Below, piece by piece: positions 27,647 to 35,284 of a stretch of 64,000 bases of DNA. Made by a program: the position numbers and the translations under genes. The stretch's first letter is position 1, and each line of letters begins with the position of its first letter. The DNA comes from Mycobacterium montefiorense (GTDB lineage Bacteria > Actinomycetota > Actinomycetes > Mycobacteriales > Mycobacteriaceae): assembly GCF_003112775.1 (NCBI RefSeq), contig NZ_BFCH01000026.1, positions 62,001 to 126,000 of the forward strand, read 5' to 3'. The notes under the pieces are model-generated. The model saw nothing but the letters and a program-made list of their open reading frames with translations. It was not told the DNA's origin and ran no database searches.

Positions 27647-28684
27647 TCAGTGGTGGTGGGAGCGAGACTCGGTGCTATCGCGATGCTGCTGGGCCGCGTT
27701 GGTGCCTCCGGCGGGATAGGCGTGGATCATGGCGGTGGTCAGCTTGGGCACGGCGTGAATCAGATCGTGTTCTGATTCGTGGGCAATGCGATGCGCGGCC
27801 GCCAGGCTCAGTGCGGGGTCAATGTCGAGCTCGGCATCGGCGTGCAGGCGGTGTCCGATCCAGCGCATCCGTACGTTGCGCACCGAACGTACGCCCGGCC
27901 TGGCGACGAGCGCGGCTTCGGCAGCGTCGATGAGTTTCGGATCGACGCCGTCCATCAGACGGCGGAACACATCTCGCACCGCCGTGCCAAGCACGGCCAA
28001 GATGGCCACCGTGATCACCAGGCCGACGATCGGGTCGGCAAGCGGAAAGCCCAGCGCCACACCGCCGGCACCGATAAGCACCGCCAAGGAGGTAAAGCCG
28101 TCGGTGCGGGCGTGCAGGCCGTCGGCGGCCAGTGCGGCTGAACCGATGCGTCGTCCAACTCGGATGCGGTAGATGGCAACCCATTCGTTACCGAGGAACC
28201 CGAGCAGACCGGCTACCGCGACCCAGCCGACGTGGTCGATGGGCCGGGGATTGATCAGCCGCTCGACAGCCTCATAACCGGCGACCATGGCCGACAGCGT
28301 GATCATCGCGACCACGAACAGACCGGCCAGGTCTTCCACCCGGCCGAACCCGTAGGTGTAGCGGCGGGTTGCGGCCTTGGTGCTCAACGAAAATGCGATC
28401 CAAAGCGGCACTGCGGTCAGTGCGTCGGAGAAGTTGTGGATGGTGTCGGCGGCCAGCGCGATGGAGCCGGAGAGGACCACGACGACGATCTGCGCGATGG
28501 CGGTCGCGCCCAGGACCAGCAGGCTGACCTTGACCGCGCGGATGCCGTCGGCGCTGGATTCCAGCTCAGTGTCAAAGCTGTCGGCCGCGTCGTGGGAATG
28601 CGGCGCAAAAGCCCCTTTGATCCCGGCCCACAATCCCTTCGGATGGTGGTGATCGTGTCCATGTTCGTGGGTGTGATCGCTCAT
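27647..28684 (-). CDS. Cation diffusion facilitator (CDF) transporter
   Basis: A protein of about 345 residues. A His-rich cytoplasmic N-terminus (HTHEHGHDHHH) is followed by six membrane helices, with the A-site residues in helix 2 (ALAADTIHNFSDAL: H, D) and in helix 5 (ADGLHARTDGFTS), and a C-terminal metal-binding domain ending in a second His cluster. CDF proteins export divalent cations with proton antiport. The ATG overlaps the stop of the upstream KmtR gene (ATGA), and the C-terminal HHH tail is unusual. The partner regulator suggests nickel/cobalt, and it resembles the Rv2025c CDF that KmtR controls in M. tuberculosis. Confidence 0.9.
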   Translation of the reverse strand: MSDHTHEHGHDHHHPKGLWAGIKGAFAPHSHDAADSFDTELESSADGIRAVKVSLLVLGATAIAQIVVVVLSGSIALAADTIHNFSDALTAVPLWIAFSLSTKAATRRYTYGFGRVEDLAGLFVVAMITLSAMVAGYEAVERLINPRPIDHVGWVAVAGLLGFLGNEWVAIYRIRVGRRIGSAALAADGLHARTDGFTSLAVLIGAGGVALGFPLADPIVGLVITVAILAVLGTAVRDVFRRLMDGVDPKLIDAAEAALVARPGVRSVRNVRMRWIGHRLHADAELDIDPALSLAAAHRIAHESEHDLIHAVPKLTTAMIHAYPAGGTNAAQQHRDSTESRSHHH

Positions 28685-29079
28685 CGCGCGTTCACCTTTC
28701 GAGGCCGACGGTCGGTCGCGATGCCCCGTGCTTTCGCGTCGCCTCGGTGATGGGGCGGCACCCCGGGGCCGGCGTGTTCGGCATTGAAAACCCCATCGAT
28801 CACTAACTGGCGGACGTGGTCGTTTTCCAGCGCGTAGAAGATCGTGGTGCCGGCGCGGCGGGTGCGGACGAGTCGCGCCATTCGCAGCTTGGACAGGTGC
28901 TGAGACACCGACGGTGCGGGCTTGTCCACCTTTTCGGCGAGGTCGTTGACCGACGACTCGCCTTCGGTTAGTGCCCACAGCACCCGAATGCGGGTGGGGT
29001 CGGCCAACATTCGGAAGACATCGACGATCAGGCCGACCTGATCCTCCGTGAGGGATTCTGCAGCATTATCTGCATACAT
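28681..29079 (-). CDS. kmtR: ArsR/SmtB-family nickel/cobalt sensor KmtR
   Basis: A 132-residue ArsR/SmtB repressor with the winged-helix pieces MLADPTRIRVLWAL and KPAPSVSQHLSKLRMARLV. The five residues reported as the KmtR metal site fall at exactly the same numbers here: His88, Glu101, His102, His110 and His111 (NDHVRQ, NAEHAG, PPHHRG). This supports orthology with Rv0827c rather than a generic ArsR. When bound to Ni(II) or Co(II) it releases DNA. It is the first gene of an operon with the CDF exporter, and its start codon sits inside a palindrome with no visible ribosome site. Confidence 0.9.
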   Translation of the reverse strand: MYADNAAESLTEDQVGLIVDVFRMLADPTRIRVLWALTEGESSVNDLAEKVDKPAPSVSQHLSKLRMARLVRTRRAGTTIFYALENDHVRQLVIDGVFNAEHAGPGVPPHHRGDAKARGIATDRRPRKVNAR

Positions 29080-29090
29080 ACGTAGATAAT
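29065..29090 (-). promoter_or_regulatory. Palindromic operator overlapping the kmtR start codon
   Basis: ATTATCT (29065-29071) and AGATAAT (29084-29090) are perfect 7-base arms, with further matching positions inside (10 of 12 per half). The kmtR ATG (29077-29079) lies inside the dyad and no Shine-Dalgarno sequence precedes it, which suggests a leaderless mRNA with the operator on the transcription start. Autoregulation by KmtR is inferred. Confidence 0.65.
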
Positions 29091-29166
29091 AGCTTATGGG
29101 GCGGTGCCTCGCGTCTGACGGTCTGCGCGCCGTTAGTCGTATGCCTGGTGGTGAATCGGGGTCCCC

Positions 29167-30006
29167 TCAGAACTTCGCGACAGCCCCCGCGTCGACCGGC
29201 AATGCCGCTCCGGTGATGTACTGCGCCTCGTCGGATGCGAGAAACAGCACGGCATTACTGACCGCACGCGCCTCGATCACCGGCACGGGCAGCATGTGGA
29301 AGTGGCCGATCACCGCGGCCGTGTCGGCCATGGTTGGATTGGGGAGGTCCGGCCGCAGGGTGCGGTGGAACTGTTCGTTGTCGATCATTGGCGTCAACAC
29401 GTTGCCGGGGTGGATCGAGTTGACTCGAATCAACTGCGGTGCAAGTTCATTCGCAAGTGAGTTCATCAAGCCGACAACGCCGTGCTTTGCCGAGGCGTAA
29501 TGCGCCATGTATCCGCCGCCGCGCAGTCCCAACATGGAGCTCACCAAGATAATGGATCCGCCGCGGCCGTCGGACATATGCGGCACCGCAACCTTGATGG
29601 TGTGCCAGACCCCGGTGAGGTTGATATCGAGCATGGTCTGCCAGGCTGCTTCTTCAATCAGCGCCGCGGGCGCCGGACTGCCGCTGATGCCGGCATTGGC
29701 AACCACCACATCGGGCCGGCCCAACTCGTCGATCCCGTGCTGCAACGCATCGCGAAGACTTGCGAGGTCTCTGACATCGGCCTTGGCGGTCACGATGCGC
29801 CGATCCAACTTCTCGACCAGCGCCGCGGTTTCGTCGAGATCGGCCTCCGTCGCTCCCGGATAGTTGACACCTTCGATGTCGCCGCACATGTCTACGGCAA
29901 TGATGTCCGCGCCTTCCTCGGCGAGGCGGACGGCGTGTTCGCGGCCTTGGCCGCGCGCAGCACCCGTGATGAACGCGACCTTGCCTGCCACTCTGCCGCC
30001 TGTCAT
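29167..30006 (-). CDS. Mycofactocin-type SDR family oxidoreductase
   Basis: A short-chain dehydrogenase of about 279 residues. TGxxxGxG appears as FITGAARGQGREHAV, followed by a long insertion (VDMCGDIEGVNYPGATEADL) characteristic of actinobacterial mycofactocin-coupled SDRs. NAG is in VVANAGISG and the catalytic set is Ser (ILVSSMLG) with YASAK (Tyr-x-x-x-Lys). Such enzymes hold NAD tightly and pass electrons to the mycofactocin cofactor. The alcohol substrate is unknown. Start ATG at 30006 is preferred; an upstream ATG adds 9 residues. It lies 5 bases downstream of the ctpJ-type gene. Confidence 0.85.
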   Translation of the reverse strand: MTGGRVAGKVAFITGAARGQGREHAVRLAEEGADIIAVDMCGDIEGVNYPGATEADLDETAALVEKLDRRIVTAKADVRDLASLRDALQHGIDELGRPDVVVANAGISGSPAPAALIEEAAWQTMLDINLTGVWHTIKVAVPHMSDGRGGSIILVSSMLGLRGGGYMAHYASAKHGVVGLMNSLANELAPQLIRVNSIHPGNVLTPMIDNEQFHRTLRPDLPNPTMADTAAVIGHFHMLPVPVIEARAVSNAVLFLASDEAQYITGAALPVDAGAVAKF

Positions 30007-30011
30007 GGCGA

Positions 30012-31943
30012 TCACGATATCGCTGACCGCCACGCGCGCCCGCTCAGGAGTCGCAATCCGTTAAGCGCGACGACGATCGTGAACCCTTCGTGCCCTGCGA
30101 CGCCGAGCGGCAGTGGCAGGTGGCCGACCAGGTCCCAGATGACGAGTCCGGTGATGAACGTGGCCGCGATGACCAAATTGACGATGACGGCGCGGCGGGC
30201 GCGACGCGACAGGGCAACGATGGCCGGGATCGTGCTGAGTTCGTCTCGGACCGTGACGGCGTCGGCCATTTCCAAGGTCAGATCGGACCCGTTGCGGCCC
30301 ATCGCGATTGACGAGTGCGCGGCGGCCATGGCGGGTGCGTCGTTGATGCCGTCACCAACGAACAACACCCGCTGACCGTCGGCCTGTAGCTGCCGCACGG
30401 CGGCGACCTTGTCATCGGGCAGCAGGTCGGCCCGGACATCTGCGATCCCGACCTGTGCGGCCAGATGTTCTGCTGCCGGCCTGGTATCCCCGGTCAGCAG
30501 GGCCGGCGGCCTGGACGTGGTCGCGGTGATCGCGGCGACCACCGCGTCGGCTCCCTCGCGCACGGTATCGTCCAGTCCCAGCACGCCCACCGGTACTGCG
30601 TCGACGATGACGAGAACTGCGGTGGTGCCTCGGCTTTCGAGACTGCTCGCGGCGGGCGGATTGCTGTGAAAGGCCCGCGGGCTCAGTACTTCGACCGTCT
30701 GGCCCGCGACACGTGCGCGCACGCCGCGACCGGGAAGCGCTCGAAACTCCGTTGCTTCCGAAATTCGGAGTGCGCGTGCGCGGGCGGCAGCCACCACCGC
30801 GCGGCCGAGTGGGTGCTCGCTAAATTGCTCTGCGCTGGCCGCGATCCGCAGCACATCGTTGTCGCAGTATCGGTCGTCGATCGAGGCGATGCTGGTGAGT
30901 TGCGGCGTTCCCGTCGTCAGGGTTCCGGTCTTGTCGATGGTCACCTGGGTGGTGTCCGCGAGGTGTTCCATCGCCACCGCCGATTTGACCAGGACGCCTT
31001 GACGCCCGGCGTTGGCGATCGCCGAAAGCAGCGGCGGCATGGTCGCCAACACCACCGCGCACGGCGACGCCACGATCATGAACGTCATCGCCCGCAGCAA
31101 CGTGGACTGCAGGCCGGCCCCGAAAACCAGGGGGACCGCGAACAGCGCCAGGGTCGCCACCACGACGCCCACGGAATAGCGTTGCTCGACCTTCTCGATG
31201 AACAGTTGCGTCTTGGCTTTGGTGGCTGACGCTTCGGCGACAAGAGCCACAATTCGGGCGACGACGGTGTCGGACGGGTTTTTGATCACGCGAATACGCA
31301 GTGCCCCAGCGCCATTGAGCGTGCCCGCGAATACTTCGTCATCGATGGACTTACCGACGGGCATGTGCTCCCCGGTCACCGACGATTGATCGACATCGGA
31401 GGCCCCGTCGACGACGACGCCGTCCGCCGATACACGCTCACCGGGGCGCACGCTGACGAGGTCGCCGATGCAAAGGTCTTCGCCGTTGACCGATACTTCG
31501 ATCCCGTCGGGGTCGACGCGGACAGCGCGATCGGGTGCGAGGTCGAGCAACCCCTTGATCGAATCTTCGGTGCGCTTGGTCGCCGCGTCTTCCAATGCGC
31601 CGGACGTGGCGAAAATTACGATCAACAGGGCGCCGTCGAAGATCTGGCCGATGCTCGCCGCGCCAATGGCGGCGACCACCATGAGCAGGTCGACGTCGAG
31701 CGTGCGAGAACGTAACGCTTGCAAGCCTTCCCATGCCGGTGTCCAGCCGCCGGTGGCGTAGCACGCCAGGTAGAAGACCCACCAGCTCCACCAGGGGGCG
31801 TCAAATAGCTGAGCCGTGAGTCCGGCCGTGAACAGCACCAGGGCCACCGTGGCCCACCGGATCGACGCGATTGACCACAGACCCGAGACGTGTGGCTGCC
31901 CTGGCAACGGCGTGCGCGTCGGCTGCACGGTGGTGCTACTCAT
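30012..31943 (-). CDS. ctpJ: P1B-type metal-exporting ATPase, CtpJ-like
   Basis: A P-type ATPase of about 643 residues. It has the actuator motif SSVTGEHMPVGK, the transmembrane SPC motif (IVASPCAVVLA), the phosphorylation loop DKTGTLTTG, HP (SEHPLGRAVV), and hinge GDGINDAPAM. The last helix has HEG followed by FTIVVALNGLRLL, the P1B4 signature shared by CtpD and CtpJ, which export Co(II), Ni(II) or Fe(II). No N-terminal metal-binding domain is present. Start ATG at 31943 has a GGAG 8 bases upstream. It is divergent from nmtR as ctpJ-nmtR is in M. tuberculosis (Rv3743c-Rv3744). Confidence 0.88.
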   Translation of the reverse strand: MSSTTVQPTRTPLPGQPHVSGLWSIASIRWATVALVLFTAGLTAQLFDAPWWSWWVFYLACYATGGWTPAWEGLQALRSRTLDVDLLMVVAAIGAASIGQIFDGALLIVIFATSGALEDAATKRTEDSIKGLLDLAPDRAVRVDPDGIEVSVNGEDLCIGDLVSVRPGERVSADGVVVDGASDVDQSSVTGEHMPVGKSIDDEVFAGTLNGAGALRIRVIKNPSDTVVARIVALVAEASATKAKTQLFIEKVEQRYSVGVVVATLALFAVPLVFGAGLQSTLLRAMTFMIVASPCAVVLATMPPLLSAIANAGRQGVLVKSAVAMEHLADTTQVTIDKTGTLTTGTPQLTSIASIDDRYCDNDVLRIAASAEQFSEHPLGRAVVAAARARALRISEATEFRALPGRGVRARVAGQTVEVLSPRAFHSNPPAASSLESRGTTAVLVIVDAVPVGVLGLDDTVREGADAVVAAITATTSRPPALLTGDTRPAAEHLAAQVGIADVRADLLPDDKVAAVRQLQADGQRVLFVGDGINDAPAMAAAHSSIAMGRNGSDLTLEMADAVTVRDELSTIPAIVALSRRARRAVIVNLVIAATFITGLVIWDLVGHLPLPLGVAGHEGFTIVVALNGLRLLSGRAWRSAIS

Positions 31944-31981
31944 CGAAACGGCTCCATCCGCATCGCCGAACAAAACATCTC

Positions 31982-32011
31982 TACATGTACACATTGAGAG
32001 TTATACATGTA
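31982..32011. promoter_or_regulatory. Twin TACATGTA palindromes between ctpJ and nmtR
   Basis: TACATGTA occurs at 31982-31989 and again at 32004-32011 (the second extends to ATACATGTAT), 22 bases apart, two helical turns. The pair sits in the 104-base divergent promoter region. It is a probable binding site for the neighbouring ArsR-type regulator, acting on both genes. Confidence 0.6.
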
Positions 32012-32047
32012 TCGTATCGGTTTGTGGACGCGTGCTTCAATTGACAA

Positions 32048-32401
32048 ATGGGACACGGAGTCAACGGGCGGGTGCCGCCACCGGCCGCCCTGGATCCCGC
32101 GTCGGCCAGCAGGATCGCCGAGACACTGCAAGCCTTGGCGTCACCCAGCCGGCTGATGATTCTGACCCGGCTACGGCAATCCCCGTGCTCGGTCGGCGAA
32201 CTGTCGACTGCGGTCGGGATGGAGCAGCCGGCGGTGTCTAACCAGTTGCGGCTGCTGCGGGCGCTCGGCCTGGTTACCGGTGACCGCAGCGGCCGCAACA
32301 TCGTCTACCGCCTCTACGACACTCACGTCGCTCAACTACTCGACGAGGCCGTCTATCACATCGATCATCTGCGTCTCGGCGCCAGCGATACCTCCGCCTG
32401 A
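32048..32401 (+). CDS. nmtR: ArsR/SmtB-family nickel sensor NmtR
   Basis: A 117-residue repressor closely resembling NmtR (Rv3744): MGHGVNGR at the start, LQALASPSRLMIL, MEQPAVSNQLRLLRALGLV and YDTHVAQLLDEAVYHIDHL. The core Ni(II) ligands are present at the published numbering: N-terminal Gly2-His3, Asp91, His93, His104 and His107. Position 109 is Arg rather than His and there is no His116, two residues once proposed as additional ligands. It represses efflux in the absence of Ni/Co. It is divergent from the CtpJ-type ATPase. Confidence 0.88.
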   Translation: MGHGVNGRVPPPAALDPASASRIAETLQALASPSRLMILTRLRQSPCSVGELSTAVGMEQPAVSNQLRLLRALGLVTGDRSGRNIVYRLYDTHVAQLLDEAVYHIDHLRLGASDTSA

Positions 32402-32484
32402 ACTCGGCGGCCATTCCTTCTGTCGACGTAATATCCTGAGGCGCAACATGATTCGCTGTGTAGCCGGGTGGCGCATTCCCATTA

Positions 32485-32501
32485 TTGAAAATGATTTTCG
32501 A
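32485..32501. promoter_or_regulatory. Zur-type box 1, distal to rpmE2
   Basis: TGAAAAT-G-ATTTTCG (32487-32500 core) is a near-perfect 7-1-7 palindrome of the type bound by Zur in mycobacteria. It lies about 80 bases upstream of the L31 start and is 52 bases from box 2. Confidence 0.6.
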
Positions 32502-32536
32502 CAACACCCTTGGCGGCAGGTACCGTACTGGTAGCG

Positions 32537-32558
32537 TTAATGAAAATGATTGTCAACA
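32537..32558. promoter_or_regulatory. Zur-type box 2, proximal to rpmE2
   Basis: TGAAAAT-G-ATTGTCA inside this interval matches at 6 of 7 arm positions. It ends 22 bases before the rpmE2 ATG. Together with box 1 it forms a tandem pair, implying tight zinc-dependent repression. Confidence 0.7.
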
Positions 32559-32579
32559 AGTAACAGGAGCGGACTGCGG

Positions 32580-32837
32580 ATGAAGCCCGACATCCACCCG
32601 GATTACCACCCGGTGGTCTTCCAGGACGCGACTACCGGCGCGACGTTTCTCACCCGATCGACGATGACGAGTTCGCGCACCATCGAGTGGCAGACGTCGC
32701 AGGGCGTGCAGACCTATCCACTTGTGGTTGTTGAGGTCACCTCGGACTCACACCCGTTCTGGACCGGCGGGCGCCGAATCCTCGACACCGCCGGGCAAGT
32801 GGAGAAATTCCACCGCCGCTACGGCAAACGAAGTTGA
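32580..32837 (+). CDS. rpmE2: 50S ribosomal protein L31 type B (zinc-independent)
   Basis: An 85-residue L31 of the C-minus type, starting MKPDIHPDYHPVVFQDATTG and containing SHPFWTGGRRILDTAGQVEKFHRRYG. It has no CxxC zinc motif. Type B L31 replaces the zinc-binding form when zinc is scarce, freeing ribosomal zinc. AGGAG lies upstream of the ATG at 32580, and two Zur-type boxes precede it. It faces the CobW GTPase gene, another zinc-starvation gene, tail to tail. Confidence 0.93.
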   Translation: MKPDIHPDYHPVVFQDATTGATFLTRSTMTSSRTIEWQTSQGVQTYPLVVVEVTSDSHPFWTGGRRILDTAGQVEKFHRRYGKRS

Positions 32838-32846
32838 TGACAGAAT

Positions 32847-32996
32847 TTAGTGGGCGTGAACGGCACTCCACGGTGGGAGCGGGTCGGGATAGGTGATCCA
32901 GCGCCTCGGGCCGGCGGCCAGTTCGGTGTCGGTCAGCAGCGCCGACGTCATCAGGCCCAAGATCCGGTCGCGGTCCAGCTTGACCCGATGAACACG
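32847..32996 (-). pseudogene. Out-of-frame C-terminal tail of the CobW-family gene
   Basis: This segment, in a different frame from the main reading frame, encodes the tail VKLDRDRILGLMTSALLTDT, then GPRRWITYPDPLPPWS and a final His-rich AHAH-type end. It is the normal end of Rv0106-like GTPases. It can be joined to the upstream frame by restoring one G in a G-run (plus-strand CCC, 32994-32996), for a total of about 380 residues. Confidence 0.8.
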
Positions 32997-33988
32997 ATTT
33001 CTTGCCCCGGACGGAAGTCGGCGGTGACCCAATATTGCGCCGGCTCGATCATCAAGTTAGGTCCGGCCTGCGACCAGACCGCCGCGACCTCGGGTCGGCT
33101 GGCGATCCAGCAGAACCCCTTGCTGCGCAACAAACCCTGCATCTCTTCGAGTGCGGCATGCAGGCGCTGGGGGTGGAACGGGCGCCGCGCACGGAACGTC
33201 ACACTGCTGATGCCGTATTCCTCGGTTTCGGGTGTGTGGCCGCCGCTGATCTCCTGATCCCAGCCCGGCGACTCGGCGGCCAGATCCGGGTCGAACAGGC
33301 CGGTGCCCAGTACCTCCGCGAGCGGCACCCGGCCGTGGTCGGTGGTTACCATGCGCGCCGACGGATTCAAGCGCCGGAGCACCGCCGTCACCCTGGCGCG
33401 GGCCTCCTCGCTGACCAGATCGATTTTGTTGAGCAGTAAGACGTCGGCGAATTCCACTTGGTCAACCAGCAGATCGGCGATGGTGCGGATATCGGCGTCG
33501 CTGACGGCGAGGTCGCGAGCCACTAGCGCATCGCCGCGCGCGAGCTCACTCAGAAACGTTGATGCGTCGACCACCGTGACCATGGTGTCGAGCCTCGCGA
33601 CGCTGCTGAGACTGAATCCGTTCTCGAACTCCCAACTGAAGCTCGCGGCGACGGGCATCGGCTCGGAGATCCCCGTCGACTCGATCAGGAGGTAGTCGAA
33701 ACGGCCCGTCGCGGCGAGTTGGGCCACGGACTCGATGAGATCCTCGCGCAACGTACAGCAAATGCACCCGTTGGTCAGTTCGACCAGCTTCTCTTCCGTG
33801 CGGTCCAGGTAGCCCGTTCCGGCGACCAAGGCGGCGTCGATGTTCACCTCGCTCATGTCGTTGACGATCACCGCGACGCGCCGGCCTTCCCGGTTCGCCA
33901 GCACATGGTTGAGCAGGGTCGTTTTCCCGGCTCCGAGGAAGCCGGACAAGACGGTCACCGGAAGCAGATCGGATCGCTGTGATGCCAT
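32951..33988 (-). CDS. CobW/COG0523-family GTPase, zinc metallochaperone-like, C-terminus altered by frameshift
   Basis: A 345-residue G3E GTPase. Walker A is SGFLGAGKTTLLNH, the CxCC metal motif is GCICCT, Walker B DYLLIESTGISEP, guanine specificity NKID. It keeps the C-terminal CobW_C domain but ends FIG-SSWTATGSWA. In the next frame, from base 33032 down to 32847, the expected tail continues (VKLDRDR, WITYPDPLPPWS). A single missing C/G in the CCC run at 32994-32996 explains this. COG0523 proteins under Zur deliver scarce zinc to client enzymes. A Zur-type box lies four bases before the start, so the mRNA is probably leaderless. Confidence 0.85.
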   Translation of the reverse strand: MASQRSDLLPVTVLSGFLGAGKTTLLNHVLANREGRRVAVIVNDMSEVNIDAALVAGTGYLDRTEEKLVELTNGCICCTLREDLIESVAQLAATGRFDYLLIESTGISEPMPVAASFSWEFENGFSLSSVARLDTMVTVVDASTFLSELARGDALVARDLAVSDADIRTIADLLVDQVEFADVLLLNKIDLVSEEARARVTAVLRRLNPSARMVTTDHGRVPLAEVLGTGLFDPDLAAESPGWDQEISGGHTPETEEYGISSVTFRARRPFHPQRLHAALEEMQGLLRSKGFCWIASRPEVAAVWSQAGPNLMIEPAQYWVTADFRPGQEIVFIGSSWTATGSWA

Positions 33989-33991
33989 CGC

Positions 33992-34014
33992 TTAATGATA
34001 ATGATTTTCAATAA
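33992..34014. promoter_or_regulatory. Zur-type box 3, at the CobW-family gene start
   Basis: TGATAAT-G-ATTTTCA lies within an AT-rich stretch, 6 of 7 arm positions matching, and begins four bases upstream of the GTPase start codon. The box would overlap the promoter and transcription start. Confidence 0.7.
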
Positions 34015-34168
34015 GCGGGCAACCGATGGCGCGGGCACAGCGAGTCGCCGCGTCGCGTGGTTGGCGTCACGCCCCGAGTCTGATGAGGTCCCAAAATTTA
34101 GCTGAACATTCGATAAGAGGGCGTTTCGGCCTCGGATTAGATACGGCGTCGGCTCTAACGTGATCGGG

Positions 34169-34420
34169 ATGAGTACCAACTACTACCTGCAGAAGGTCCC
34201 GGTCGAATCGGTTCAGCCGGGCTTCTCGCTGGCCATTCACGAACACGGCGACTACCGGCTGTTCCAGGTCGACTGCACGCAGATGTCGCAGCGGACCGGA
34301 TTGCCCGTCATGTTCAAGCTCACCTCCGAACCCGTCAACGGCGGCGCCCCCTGGATCCTCGAGTGTGAAGAGGGCACGCCGGTCGTCCGGATTCTCGGCG
34401 TGGGTAAGGCAGCGTCCTAG
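34169..34420 (+). CDS. Small hypothetical protein in the zinc-starvation cluster
   Basis: An 83-residue protein starting MSTNYYLQKVPVESVQPGFS and ending GVGKAAS. It is soluble-looking, with a beta-rich pattern (SLAIHEHGDYRLFQVDCTQM, PVMFKLTSEPVNGGAPWILECEEGTPVVRIL, read in short pieces). No family is recognised. Three His/Cys candidates (HEHGDY, VDCTQM, LECEEG) could bind metal, but no classical motif is present. It overlaps the methyltransferase gene by four bases in convergent orientation. The start is ATG at 34169; a GTG nine bases earlier is an alternative. Confidence 0.6.
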   Translation: MSTNYYLQKVPVESVQPGFSLAIHEHGDYRLFQVDCTQMSQRTGLPVMFKLTSEPVNGGAPWILECEEGTPVVRILGVGKAAS

Positions 34421-35166
34421 CCCGTCGCGCCCGGCTTTGTGGCGATGACGAACTGCACCGCACGCTGCCGCTGTTGCTCGATGTCGATAAGCCCGGCCGA
34501 CGCAAAGAGATCGACGAAGTCGTGTCTGCCGAACATCGTGAGCCCGATCGTGCTTGCAGTCGCGGTCATCAGCTGCCGCAGCAGCAGCGCCTCGCGGGCA
34601 TAGCTGGTCAGGATTGCGATCCGGCCCCCGGGCTTGAGCACCCGGACCATCTCGCCCGCGACCCGGAACGGCTCGGGCATCAGGTACAGCGCACCAAAAC
34701 AGCAGACAGCGTCGAATGTTTGGTCGTCGAACGGCAACATGCGGGCATCGCCGCGGACATAACAGGTGCGCGGCCCGCTGTTGTCGGCGACGGCCCGCGT
34801 CAGCATCGACTCGGAGATGTCGAACCCCACCGCCAGGCCGCCGTCGGGCAGTTCTGCGGCCAGCGGGGCGGTGAAATTGCCTGGACCGCAAGCAACATCG
34901 AGCAACTGTCCGGCGGTCGACAGCTTCAGTGCCGACGCCGCACGCTGCTGTTCGGCACGATGAGTGAGGCCGCTGGCGGCGTAGAAGGCGGTCGGCCGCC
35001 ACAACCGTTCATAGACCGTCGCGACGAAGGGGCTGTTCATGGCACGCTGTGCGACCGTCGGAACCGGCGCGCTCGTCGATTCGCCCAACACGTCGAGAAA
35101 ACCGTGTCGCAGCTCGGCGGTCTGGCCCAGCAGGCCGCGGGTCGACTCGACCGGATCCTGGCTCAT
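34417..35166 (-). CDS. Class I SAM-dependent methyltransferase
   Basis: A protein of about 249 residues. SAM-binding motif I is LLDVACGPGNFTAPLA, followed by VGFDISESMLTRA (motif II acidic end), GDARMLPFDDQTFDAVCCFGALYLM (post-motif) and LKPGGRIAILT, a methyltransferase type 11 core. The N-terminal 60 residues are family specific. The substrate is unknown. The start at 35166 (MSQDPVESTRG) is chosen because upstream codons overlap the divergent promoter with its Zur-type box. Whether it belongs to the zinc response is unclear. Confidence 0.82.
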   Translation of the reverse strand: MSQDPVESTRGLLGQTAELRHGFLDVLGESTSAPVPTVAQRAMNSPFVATVYERLWRPTAFYAASGLTHRAEQQRAASALKLSTAGQLLDVACGPGNFTAPLAAELPDGGLAVGFDISESMLTRAVADNSGPRTCYVRGDARMLPFDDQTFDAVCCFGALYLMPEPFRVAGEMVRVLKPGGRIAILTSYAREALLLRQLMTATASTIGLTMFGRHDFVDLFASAGLIDIEQQRQRAVQFVIATKPGATG

Positions 35167-35234
35167 TACGTTGCACGCTAATGGATCGCGCCGCCGCGCC
35201 GGTGGCCCGGGTGCTGGCGCCGGGCTCGCCGCAG

Positions 35235-35249
35235 TGATAATCGTTTTCA
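35235..35249. promoter_or_regulatory. Zur-type box 4, upstream of the permease gene
   Basis: TGATAAT-C-GTTTTCA matches the same 7-1-7 pattern at 5 of 7 arm positions, weaker than the other three. It ends 36 bases before the permease start and 69 bases from the divergent methyltransferase start. Confidence 0.55.
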
Positions 35250-35284
35250 TCAACTGTCATGAGATCCCAGGCTGGGTGGGTTAG

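Noticed and set aside
34067..35002. A 311-codon frame on the minus strand across the methyltransferase gene
   Set aside because: It is the same-strand shadow of the methyltransferase in a different frame, with Arg/Ala/Pro-biased sequence and no motifs.
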